A stretch of DNA of 64,000 bases from Gardnerella coleohominis (GTDB taxonomy: Bacteria; Actinomycetota; Actinomycetes; Actinomycetales; Bifidobacteriaceae), in NCBI RefSeq assembly GCF_002896555.1, contig NZ_MNLH01000003.1:248001-312000 (forward strand), in the 5' to 3' direction. Below the pieces are notes generated by a model, which was not told where the DNA came from, did no database searches, and saw nothing but the letters and a program-made list of their open reading frames with translations. How positions within the stretch are numbered: the first letter of the stretch is position 1; every line of letters begins with the position of its first letter. Below are positions 55,508-62,828 of the stretch, piece by piece. Made by a program: the position numbers and the translations under genes.

Positions 55508-56416
55508 ATGTCAAAGTTATGGAAATCAATGGCAATAGCAGTGTCACTTGTATTAATTGGTTCTGTTGCTGCATGCGGACCAGCTGATTCTAAAGCTGCG
55601 GATCCAGATGTTGCAAGAAGCTATGACGTAAGCCAAGTTAAGAAAGACGACGCTATCGCAGCTATGCTTCCTGAAGATGTTGTGAAAAGTGGGGAACTTA
55701 CCGTTGGTGTAAATGTAAGTTATGCGCCTGCTGAATTCTTTGCTGCTGATGGAAAAACTCCAGTCGGATATGAAGTTGATTTTGCTAAAGCTTTAGCAAA
55801 AGTATTTGGCTTAAAAGCTAAAATCATGCACGCTCCATTTGACGCGATTATCCCAGCAATCGGCAGTAAATATAATGTTGGTATTTCCGGTTTTACTGTT
55901 AATGCTGAGCGTATGAAGAGCGTAGATTTCGTAACTTACGCTAATGCAGGTTTATCTTTTGAAATCCGTAAAGGAAATCCAACGCATGTAGATACAAGTA
56001 ACTTGTGCGGAAAGAAAGTTTCTTTACAAACTGGCACAGTAGGTGAGCCTCTTATGGAAGAAGCTAAGAAGCAGTGTGCTGCAAAGAAAGATAAGCCTCT
56101 GGAAATATTGAGCTTCGAAGAGCAAACTGATGCAACTGCTGCTTTAGTTTCAGGTCGCGCTGACGTTATGTACGCTGATACACCTGTTGCAGGTTACGCT
56201 GCAATTAAGAATCCTGGAAAGCTTGAAATTTTGGAAAAGAGCAAGGATTCTGAGCCAATGGGTGCAGCTGTTAAAAAAGGCGATGAAAAGATGCTTAAAG
56301 CAGTGAAAGCTGGCATTGATAAGCTTATGCAGTCAGGTGTTTACAAAGACATCCTGAAAAAGTGGGGTGTTGAGGATGTTGCTATTGATCAAGCAGTAGT
56401 GAATCCTAAACTCTGA
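55508..56416 (+). CDS. Amino acid ABC transporter binding lipoprotein (copy 1)
   Basis: Extracellular solute-binding protein of family 3, lipid-anchored at the Cys of VAACGPAD. Typical segments: SGELTVGVNVSYAPAEFF, GYEVDFAKALAKVFGL, DAIIPAIGSKYNVGISGFTVNAERMKSVDFVTY, and the C-terminal lobe with SGRADVMYADTPVAGYA. The substrate is probably a polar amino acid; which one cannot be read from sequence. ATG 55508 has AGGAGA upstream; an in-frame ATG at 55457 would add a non-signal extension. A permease and ATPase follow, and a paralogue lies at 58858 (same DVMYADTPV motif). A stem-loop (56431-56475) after the stop may limit read-through. Confidence 0.92.
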   Translation: MSKLWKSMAIAVSLVLIGSVAACGPADSKAADPDVARSYDVSQVKKDDAIAAMLPEDVVKSGELTVGVNVSYAPAEFFAADGKTPVGYEVDFAKALAKVFGLKAKIMHAPFDAIIPAIGSKYNVGISGFTVNAERMKSVDFVTYANAGLSFEIRKGNPTHVDTSNLCGKKVSLQTGTVGEPLMEEAKKQCAAKKDKPLEILSFEEQTDATAALVSGRADVMYADTPVAGYAAIKNPGKLEILEKSKDSEPMGAAVKKGDEKMLKAVKAGIDKLMQSGVYKDILKKWGVEDVAIDQAVVNPKL

Positions 56417-56430
56417 TTGAAATGATTTTT

Positions 56431-56475
56431 ATGGCGTATATTGTGTAATTTATTGGATTGCGCAGTATACGCCAT
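56431..56475. repeat. Stem-loop between binding protein and permease genes
   Basis: ATGGCGTATA (56431-56440) pairs perfectly with TATACGCCAT (56466-56475) around a 25-base loop. There is no clear T-tail, so it could protect the 3' end of the binding protein mRNA or partly terminate. The rest of the 240-bp gap is described under the small minus-strand frame. Confidence 0.6.
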
Positions 56476-56495
56476 ATTCTGCTTTAAAGATGTTT

Positions 56496-56630
56496 TTAAA
56501 GATATTTTAAATAAGCAAGGGCAATAACAGCTGCGATAATAGCTGTAATAGTAGAACTATAAATCGCAATATCAACCAAATGCGAATAAGTCAAGCAGGC
56601 GGCAACGATTGACTTCCTGAAGACTTGCAT
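56496..56630 (-). CDS. Possible 44-residue membrane peptide (doubtful)
   Basis: ATG at 56630 opens a frame of 44 codons ending TAA. The product has a charged/polar first third (MQVFRKSIVAACLTYSHL) and a hydrophobic C-terminal helix (YSSTITAIIAAVIALAYLKYL). There is no good ribosome site before the ATG. It could be a small membrane peptide, a relic of a larger membrane protein, or chance. It lies antisense in the leader of the permease gene, with a stem-loop just beyond its stop. Confidence 0.25.
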   Translation of the reverse strand: MQVFRKSIVAACLTYSHLVDIAIYSSTITAIIAAVIALAYLKYL

Positions 56631-56656
56631 TTATACGGTTATATGGAGTGAACAGT

Positions 56657-57685
56657 ATGAATTACAATGCCAAAAAATATAGCGGAGAAGAGCATAGCGG
56701 AGAAGAGAATTTGAAGCAGCAATCCGAAAATAATGCTGAGCGTATTTTGCCAGTTAGAAATCCAGGTCCTGTTGTTGCAGGAATTATAGTTGCAATTATC
56801 GTATGCTTCCTTTTATATTCAATTATTACTAATCCACGTTTTGAGTGGTATGAAGTTGCAATATATCTTATAAGCGATAATGTTCTTGCTGGTATTGGTT
56901 GGACTTTGTTCTTAACTGTTGTCTCAATGGTTATTGCAATTATTTTGGCTGTTGTTTTAGCTATGATGCGTAAATCTGTTAACCCAGTTCTTCGCGGTGT
57001 TAGCTGGTTCTTTATCTGGTTCTTCAGAGGTACGCCTGTTTATACTCAGCTTGTTTTTTGGGGTATGTTTGCGGTTCTTGTGCCTAAGCTGAGTTTGGGT
57101 ATACCGTTTACGTCTGTTGAGTTTTTCTCTATTGATTCAAATGTTGTTATGACTTCTTTGAACGCTGCTGTTATTGGTTTGTCTTTGAATGAAGCTGCGT
57201 ATTTGTCGGAGATTGTTCGCGCTGGCTTAGAGGCTGTTGATGTTGGTCAGGTAGAGGCGTCTAAAGCTTTAGGTATGTCTCGTTCTTTGATGATGCGTCG
57301 TATTATTTTGCCTCAAGCTATGCGTATTATTGTTCCTCCTCTCGGTAATGAAACTATTGGCATGTTGAAAACTACTTCTTTAGTTGTTGCTGTGCCTTTT
57401 ACGCTTGAATTACAATTTGCAACAAGGGCTATTTCTAATCGAATTTATAAGCCGATTCCGCTTTTGCTTGTTGCTGGTATTTGGTATTTGCTTATCACCT
57501 CAATTTTGATGGTTTTGCAATACATGCTCGAGAAGCATTTTGGGAAAGGCTTTGAAGCAAAAGACATTGTAAAAAATACGCAAATCAACTCTAATGCTGC
57601 AAAGCGTGGAGATGAAGCTATTAAGGCTGCTAGCGATGCTGTAAATGGTCGCAATAATGCAACAATGCTTGGATTTAATGCATAG
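56657..57685 (+). CDS. Amino acid ABC transporter permease (copy 1)
   Basis: Membrane channel subunit of a polar amino acid importer (HisM/GlnP family). About 342 residues: a hydrophilic N-terminus (GEEHSGEENLKQQSENN), then ERILPVRNPGPVVAGIIVAIIV and about five to six helices. The cytoplasmic ATPase-binding loop is LSLNEAAYLSEIVRAGLEAVDVGQVEASKALGMSRSLMMRRIILPQAMRI. The ATG at 56657 has GGAG eight bases upstream. Long stretches of DNA are nearly identical to the second permease at 59924, notably 56892-57230, including third codon positions. Confidence 0.92.
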   Translation: MNYNAKKYSGEEHSGEENLKQQSENNAERILPVRNPGPVVAGIIVAIIVCFLLYSIITNPRFEWYEVAIYLISDNVLAGIGWTLFLTVVSMVIAIILAVVLAMMRKSVNPVLRGVSWFFIWFFRGTPVYTQLVFWGMFAVLVPKLSLGIPFTSVEFFSIDSNVVMTSLNAAVIGLSLNEAAYLSEIVRAGLEAVDVGQVEASKALGMSRSLMMRRIILPQAMRIIVPPLGNETIGMLKTTSLVVAVPFTLELQFATRAISNRIYKPIPLLLVAGIWYLLITSILMVLQYMLEKHFGKGFEAKDIVKNTQINSNAAKRGDEAIKAASDAVNGRNNATMLGFNA

Positions 57686-57771
57686 GTTGTATTGATTGCA
57701 ATTAATATAAGCATAAATAAGTGCATTATAAATGGTAAAATTCCATTAGTTTTTATTAGATTTGAGGAAAA

Positions 57772-58626
57772 ATGACAAATAATCTAACAGTTACAGAGCA
57801 AGACGTACAAGACGTGCAAGATGTACAAGACGTGCAAAATCAGAATCATAGTAATGATGTTCCAGCTGTAGTTATAAGTGATTTGCATAAGAGCTTTGGC
57901 AATTTGCAAGTTCTTAAGGGCATTAATATGACTGTAAAGCCAGGAAGTGTAACAGTTATACTCGGTCCTTCGGGAAGTGGAAAGTCAACCTTGCTACGAT
58001 TGGTGAACCAGCTTGAAACAATCACATCTGGAAAAATCACGATTTACGGCGAGCGCATTGGCGTAAAAACTGTTGTTCATAATGGAAAAGAAGCTTTGCA
58101 AGCGTTAAACGACAAGGAGATTGCAGTGCAACGCGCAAAGCTTGGAATGGTGTTCCAGCGTTTTAATTTGTTCCCACATATGACTGCATTAGAAAACGTT
58201 ATGGAAGCTCCTGTTCATGTTTTGCATATGGGTAAAATTGAAGCGCGTAATTTAGCTATTGAAGAATTAAAGCGTGTTGGAATGGCAGACCGCATGGATC
58301 ATTATCCTTCTCAGCTTTCTGGCGGCCAGCAGCAGCGAGTTGCGATTGCTCGCGCGCTTGCTATGAAGCCAGAAATCATGCTTTTTGATGAGCCTACGTC
58401 TGCGTTAGACCCAGAACTTGTTGGAGAAGTGCTTAATGTTATGCGCTACTTGGCAAACGATGGAATGACAATGATTGTTGTAACTCACGAGATTGGTTTT
58501 GCTCGAGAAGTTGCAGATCAAGTTGTGTTTATGGATGGTGGAAAAGTTGTTGAATTTGGAACGTCTGGGATTATTGATAATCCTCAAACTGAAAGGTTCA
58601 AGGATTTTCTGCACAGCGTTTTGTAA
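57772..58626 (+). CDS. Amino acid ABC transporter ATPase
   Basis: Energy-coupling subunit of the importer (GlnQ/HisP family), 284 residues. After a low-complexity start in which QDV is repeated ([14 protein letters not shown], encoded by 9-bp DNA repeats), the ATPase has Walker [11 protein letters not shown]-loop [16 protein letters not shown], signature [15 protein letters not shown], Walker [15 protein letters not shown] and the H-loop [12 protein letters not shown] precedes the ATG. As the only ATPase here, it probably serves both binding protein/permease pairs. It is followed by a terminator at 58693-58724. Confidence 0.94.
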   Translation: MTNNLTVTEQDVQDVQDVQDVQNQNHSNDVPAVVISDLHKSFGNLQVLKGINMTVKPGSVTVILGPSGSGKSTLLRLVNQLETITSGKITIYGERIGVKTVVHNGKEALQALNDKEIAVQRAKLGMVFQRFNLFPHMTALENVMEAPVHVLHMGKIEARNLAIEELKRVGMADRMDHYPSQLSGGQQQRVAIARALAMKPEIMLFDEPTSALDPELVGEVLNVMRYLANDGMTMIVVTHEIGFAREVADQVVFMDGGKVVEFGTSGIIDNPQTERFKDFLHSVL

Positions 58627-58692
58627 GATATAACATATAAACATAAATATGTAAAAATTAAATCATTTTGTGTAAAATTATGAATAATTTAT

Positions 58693-58724
58693 GGCTGTGG
58701 TGTTTGCTGCAGCCTTTTTATTTT
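58693..58724 (+). terminator. Terminator after the ABC ATPase gene
   Basis: GGCTGT pairs with GCAGCC (58693-58698 with 58709-58714, one G-U) and is followed by TTTTTATTTT. Confidence 0.75.
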
Positions 58725-58857
58725 GATTAGCACTATTATTTAAACAATTTTACGTAAAGGATATCTTTAGCAATGTTTGGCATGTTTGTTTAATAACAAA
58801 CATAGTGTAAAGTTGTTCATTGTTTAAATATTCCATCCAATTTATTCGGAGATTAGT

Positions 58858-59823
58858 ATGAGTGGTGCATGTTCTTCATGCGAATCAAACTCGCATAGAA
58901 AGAACGGCGTTCGTGTATCTCGTTGGCTAAGATTTGTTGCAGCGTTTACATCTCTATCTTTACTAGGATTTTCCAGTGCTTGCGGAACAAGCGATGCGGT
59001 TGGGCCAGATCCTCTTTTAGCGCGCAGCTACGACGTCAATCGTATTAAAAAAGATGAAAGTATTGCTGCAATGTTGCCGAAAAAGCTTGTAGAAAGTGGC
59101 GAGCTTGTAATGGGTACTAATGTTGGATATGCGCCTGCAGGATTCTACGCTAGAGATGGAAGAACTGTTGTAGGTTACGAAATAGACTTAAACAAAGCGC
59201 TAGCAAAACTAATGGGATTAAAGCTTCGCATTGTTCATGCGCCATTTGACGCGATTTTGCCATCTGTTGGAAGCAAATTTGATATTGGTGTTTCGGGATT
59301 TACGGTTAGCAAAGAGCGAGAAAAGTCAGTTGATTTTGTAACGTACGCGGACGCTGGTTTGCTTTTTGTTGTTCGAAAAGGAAATCCAACAAATGTAAAT
59401 CTTAACGATTTATGTGGTAAAAAAGTTTCTGTTCAAGTTGGAACAACAAGCGAAACTCAAATGTATGACGCAAGAGATGTTTGCAAGTTAAGTCGCAAAG
59501 CGCCATTAGATGTTCTTGCATTTAGAGAGCAAACGGATGCTACGACTGCAGTAGTGGCAGGTCGCGCAGACGTTATGTATGCCGATACTCCTGTTTCTAG
59601 TTTTGCGATTGAGCAAACGGACGGTCAGCTGGAGCCATTGGGTAAAAGTCGTGATAAAGCTCTTATGGGTATTATTACTCAAAAAGGAGATACTCAGCTT
59701 GTAAAAGCAATAAAAGCTGGTATTGAAAAGCTAATACAAACGGGCGCTTATCAAGAAATAATGAAGGCGTGGGGTGTTGAAGACGTTATGATTAAACACC
59801 CAGAAGTAAATCCAAAAGTGTGA
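58858..59823 (+). CDS. Amino acid ABC transporter binding lipoprotein (copy 2)
   Basis: Paralogue of the protein at 55508: same family 3 fold, RSYDVNRIKKDESIAAMLPKKLVESGELV, PFDAILPSVGSKFDIGVSGFTVSKEREKSVDFVTYADAGL and GRADVMYADTPVSS. The lipobox is FSSAC; a longer, basic N-terminal region (SHRKNGVRVSRWLRF) precedes the signal helix. Divergence from copy 1 in the C-terminal lobe suggests a different affinity or substrate. GGAG lies upstream of the ATG. It starts a second pair with the permease at 59924 after a terminator, so it likely has its own promoter. Confidence 0.9.
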   Translation: MSGACSSCESNSHRKNGVRVSRWLRFVAAFTSLSLLGFSSACGTSDAVGPDPLLARSYDVNRIKKDESIAAMLPKKLVESGELVMGTNVGYAPAGFYARDGRTVVGYEIDLNKALAKLMGLKLRIVHAPFDAILPSVGSKFDIGVSGFTVSKEREKSVDFVTYADAGLLFVVRKGNPTNVNLNDLCGKKVSVQVGTTSETQMYDARDVCKLSRKAPLDVLAFREQTDATTAVVAGRADVMYADTPVSSFAIEQTDGQLEPLGKSRDKALMGIITQKGDTQLVKAIKAGIEKLIQTGAYQEIMKAWGVEDVMIKHPEVNPKV

Positions 59824-59923
59824 TTGATTTGTGTGATTTGCTTTGCTGATACTTTGTATGATTGATTTAGCTGTTTAATATTCACTAGTAGAAACTTTGG
59901 TTGCTTAGAGTAGGATTAAGAAC

Positions 59924-60799
59924 ATGTTTGCTAAAAATAACAACAACGAGCGTATTTTGCCAGTCAGAAAACCTGGACCTATTATATCTGGCATTATTGT
60001 TGCGATTATAGCGTGTGCTCTTGTGTATTCAATTGCTACAAATTCTCGATTTGATTGGGCAATCGTTTGGAAATACATTTTTAACGAGAACGTTCTTTCA
60101 GGTATTGGTTGGACTTTGTTCTTAACTGTTGTCTCAATGGTTATTGCAATTATTTTGGCTGTTGTTTTAGCTATGATGCGTAAATCTGTTAATCCAGTTC
60201 TTCGCGGTGTTAGCTGGTTCTTTATCTGGTTCTTCAGAGGTACTCCTGTTTATACGCAACTTGTTTTTTGGGGTATGTTTGCGGTTCTTGTGCCTAAGCT
60301 GAGTTTGGGTATACCGTTTACTTCTGTAGAGTTTTTCTCTATTGATTCTAATGTTGTTATGACTTCTTTGAACGCTGCTGTTATTGGTTTGTCTTTGAAT
60401 GAAGCTGCGTATTTGTCGGAGATTGTTCGCGCTGGCTTGGAGGCTGTGGATTCTGGTCAGGTTGAGGCTGCTCAGGCTTTGGGTATGGGTAGGTCTTTGA
60501 TGATGCGTCGTATTATTTTGCCTCAAGCTATGCGTATTATTATTCCGCCTTTGGGTAATGAAACTATTGGCATGCTTAAGACTACGTCTTTGGTTTTGGC
60601 TGTTCCTTTTACTTTGGAGCTTCAGTTTGCTACTAATGCTGTTGCTAATCGTATTTATAAGCCGATTCCGCTTCTTATTGTTGCTAGTATTTGGTATTTG
60701 GTGATTACGTCTGTTTTGATGGTTTTGCAATACATGCTCGAGAAGCATTTTGGCAAAGGATTTGAAGCAAAAGCAGATAGTATTCATATCAACAGGTAA
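59924..60799 (+). CDS. Amino acid ABC transporter permease (copy 2)
   Basis: Second HisM/GlnP-type permease, 291 residues, shorter than copy 1 because it lacks the hydrophilic N-terminus and the C-terminal tail. It begins NNNNERILPVRKPGPIISGIIVAII and holds the same loop EAAYLSEIVRAGLEAVDSGQVEAAQALGMGRSLMMRRIILPQ. No ATPase gene follows; glmS does, so the pair probably uses the ATPase at 57772. AGGA precedes the ATG. DNA between 60101 and 60439 is nearly identical to copy 1. Confidence 0.92.
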   Translation: MFAKNNNNERILPVRKPGPIISGIIVAIIACALVYSIATNSRFDWAIVWKYIFNENVLSGIGWTLFLTVVSMVIAIILAVVLAMMRKSVNPVLRGVSWFFIWFFRGTPVYTQLVFWGMFAVLVPKLSLGIPFTSVEFFSIDSNVVMTSLNAAVIGLSLNEAAYLSEIVRAGLEAVDSGQVEAAQALGMGRSLMMRRIILPQAMRIIIPPLGNETIGMLKTTSLVLAVPFTLELQFATNAVANRIYKPIPLLIVASIWYLVITSVLMVLQYMLEKHFGKGFEAKADSIHINR

Positions 60800-60866
60800 C
60801 AGTAATCGCAAAACATAATTCAAAACATAATTGCAAAACATGTAGAAACACACACGTTTTATAACG

Positions 60867-60880
60867 TAGAATAGAAAATT
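60867..60880 (+). promoter_or_regulatory. Candidate -10 box close to the glmS start
   Basis: TAGAAT at 60867-60872 is eight bases before the glmS ATG, with no ribosome-binding sequence between, consistent with a leaderless or nearly leaderless transcript. Confidence 0.45.
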
Positions 60881-62788
60881 ATGTGTGGCATTGTTGGATA
60901 CGCAGGTTTTGGAAAAGTTTGTGCAAAACCTTTAGAAGTTTGTTTAGGCGGTTTAGAGCGTTTAGAGTATCGCGGATATGATTCTTCTGGAGTTGCGTTA
61001 GTTGCTCCAGGAATGGATTATGCTGACGTTCGTAAAAAAGCTGGTAGGCTTACTAATTTGCGTAACGATATAGCTAAAAATCCTATGCCTGATTCGAGTG
61101 CAGCTATCGGTCATACTCGTTGGGCTACGAATGGTGCTCCTTGCGATATTAACGCACATCCTCATACGAGTGCAGATCGTAAAATAGCGCTTATTCATAA
61201 CGGTATTATTGAAAACGCACTTGTGTTAAAAGAGCAGCTTCATGAAGAAGGATACGAATTTTCTTCTCAAACAGATACTGAAGTTGCTGCAAAATTGCTT
61301 GGTAAAATCGCGAATGAAATTATAAATGAAACTGGCAATCCGGATTTATTTACTGCGATTCGTCGTACAGCAAAAATGCTTAAAGGAGCTTTCACACTAT
61401 TAGCTGTTGATGTTCGTCAACCGGGTATCGTTGCTGCTGTTCGTCACGATTCGCCTTTGGTTGTAGGCCTTGGGAATGGTGAATATTTCCTTGGATCAGA
61501 TGTTGCAGCTTTTGTTGCTTATACGGATCGAGTTTTGGAAGTCGGCCAAGATCAAGCTGTATGCGTTGGTAACATTGATGAATCTGGTAAGGCAAGTATT
61601 TTGCTTACTGATTTCAATGGCAATGAGGTTAAAAATCCTACTTGTTTTACAGTTGATTGGGACGCGTCTGCAGTAGAAAAAGGCGGATGGGATTCCTTTA
61701 TGGACAAGGAGATTCATGAAGATCCGCATGCTGTCGCGGATACTTTGCGCGGTCGCTTTGACACTAAGGGAAATATTGTTCTTGACGAAGTTCATATTGG
61801 TCAAGATGTTTTGCGTTCAATAGATAAAATTATTGTTGTTGCTTGTGGAACTGCAAGTTATGCTGGTTTAGTTGCAAAATATGCTATTGAGCATTGGGTT
61901 CGTGTACCTGTTGAAGTGGAATTAGCACATGAATTCAGATACAGAGATCCTATTTTAGATAATCGAACGCTTGTAGTAGCGATTTCGCAATCTGGCGAAA
62001 CTATGGATACGCTTATGGCTTTGCGTCATGCTCGCGAGCAGGGTAGTCGTGTGCTTGCGATTTGCAATACTCAAGGTTCTAGTATTCCGCGCGAATCCGA
62101 TGCTGTTCTTTATACGCATGCTGGTCCAGAAATAGCTGTTGCTTCTACAAAGGCGTTCGTAGCGCAAATCGTTGCAGCTTATATGTTGGGCTTGTATTTA
62201 GCGCAAGTAAAAGGCACAATGTATCGCGATGAAATTCAGCAAATCGTTTCTAAGCTTAAAGATATGCCGGATAAGATTCAAGAAGTTCTCGATACTCAAG
62301 CGGATGCTATTATGCAAGCTGCTAAACGTACAATAGGCGCAAAATCGTTCTTATTCTTAGGCAGACACGTTGGGTACCCTGTAGCTTTGGAAGGTGCTTT
62401 AAAGCTTAAAGAAATCGCATATACTTTTACAGAAGGTTTTGCTGCAGGCGAGCTTAAGCATGGTCCTATTGCATTAGTTGATGACGGCGAACCTGTTGTT
62501 GTAATAGTTCCATCTTCTCGAGGACGTGACGTTCTTCATTCTAAAGTCATTTCTGGCATTGAAGAAGTTAAAGCGCGTGGAGCTTTTACGATTGCAGTTG
62601 CTGAAGTTGGTGATGCTGATGCTGAACGTTACGCTGATATTGTGTTCTGGCGTCCTAAATGTGCAACTTTGTTAAGTCCTTTAGTTGACGTAGTAGCATT
62701 GCAACTTTTCGCTATGGATATGGCTAAATTAAAGGGTTATGACGTTGATAAGCCACGTAATTTAGCTAAGTCTGTAACAGTTGAATAA
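60881..62788 (+). CDS. glmS: Glucosamine-6-phosphate synthase
   Basis: Converts fructose-6-phosphate and glutamine to glucosamine-6-phosphate, the first step to UDP-GlcNAc for the wall. The 635 residues hold an N-terminal class II glutaminase domain with catalytic Cys1 (MCGIVGYAG), RLEYRGYDSSG, GHTRWATNG; then two SIS domains (VACGTASYAG, AISQSGETMDTLMAL, LFLGRHVGYPVALEGALKLKEIAY, EGFAAGELKHGPIAL) and the C-terminal KPRNLAKSVTVE. All key residues are present. I see no glmS ribozyme: only about 80 bases separate it from the permease gene. The stop lies in the first of three 11-bp tandem units. Confidence 0.97.
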   Translation: MCGIVGYAGFGKVCAKPLEVCLGGLERLEYRGYDSSGVALVAPGMDYADVRKKAGRLTNLRNDIAKNPMPDSSAAIGHTRWATNGAPCDINAHPHTSADRKIALIHNGIIENALVLKEQLHEEGYEFSSQTDTEVAAKLLGKIANEIINETGNPDLFTAIRRTAKMLKGAFTLLAVDVRQPGIVAAVRHDSPLVVGLGNGEYFLGSDVAAFVAYTDRVLEVGQDQAVCVGNIDESGKASILLTDFNGNEVKNPTCFTVDWDASAVEKGGWDSFMDKEIHEDPHAVADTLRGRFDTKGNIVLDEVHIGQDVLRSIDKIIVVACGTASYAGLVAKYAIEHWVRVPVEVELAHEFRYRDPILDNRTLVVAISQSGETMDTLMALRHAREQGSRVLAICNTQGSSIPRESDAVLYTHAGPEIAVASTKAFVAQIVAAYMLGLYLAQVKGTMYRDEIQQIVSKLKDMPDKIQEVLDTQADAIMQAAKRTIGAKSFLFLGRHVGYPVALEGALKLKEIAYTFTEGFAAGELKHGPIALVDDGEPVVVIVPSSRGRDVLHSKVISGIEEVKARGAFTIAVAEVGDADAERYADIVFWRPKCATLLSPLVDVVALQLFAMDMAKLKGYDVDKPRNLAKSVTVE

Positions 62789-62813
62789 ATATTGAATAAA
62801 TATTGAATAAATA
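62781..62813 (+). repeat. 11-bp tandem repeat x3 containing the glmS stop
   Basis: TTGAATAAATA three times, perfect. The glmS TAA (62786-62788) is in unit 1; the copies put TAA at 62797 and 62808, one in each remaining frame. Confidence 0.9.
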
Positions 62814-62828
62814 GTATTAGGCGATTGT

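Noticed and set aside
60800..60880. glmS ribozyme or riboswitch upstream of glmS
   Set aside because: The gap is only 81 bases and AT-rich, without the ribozyme core; a promoter next to the start codon explains it better.
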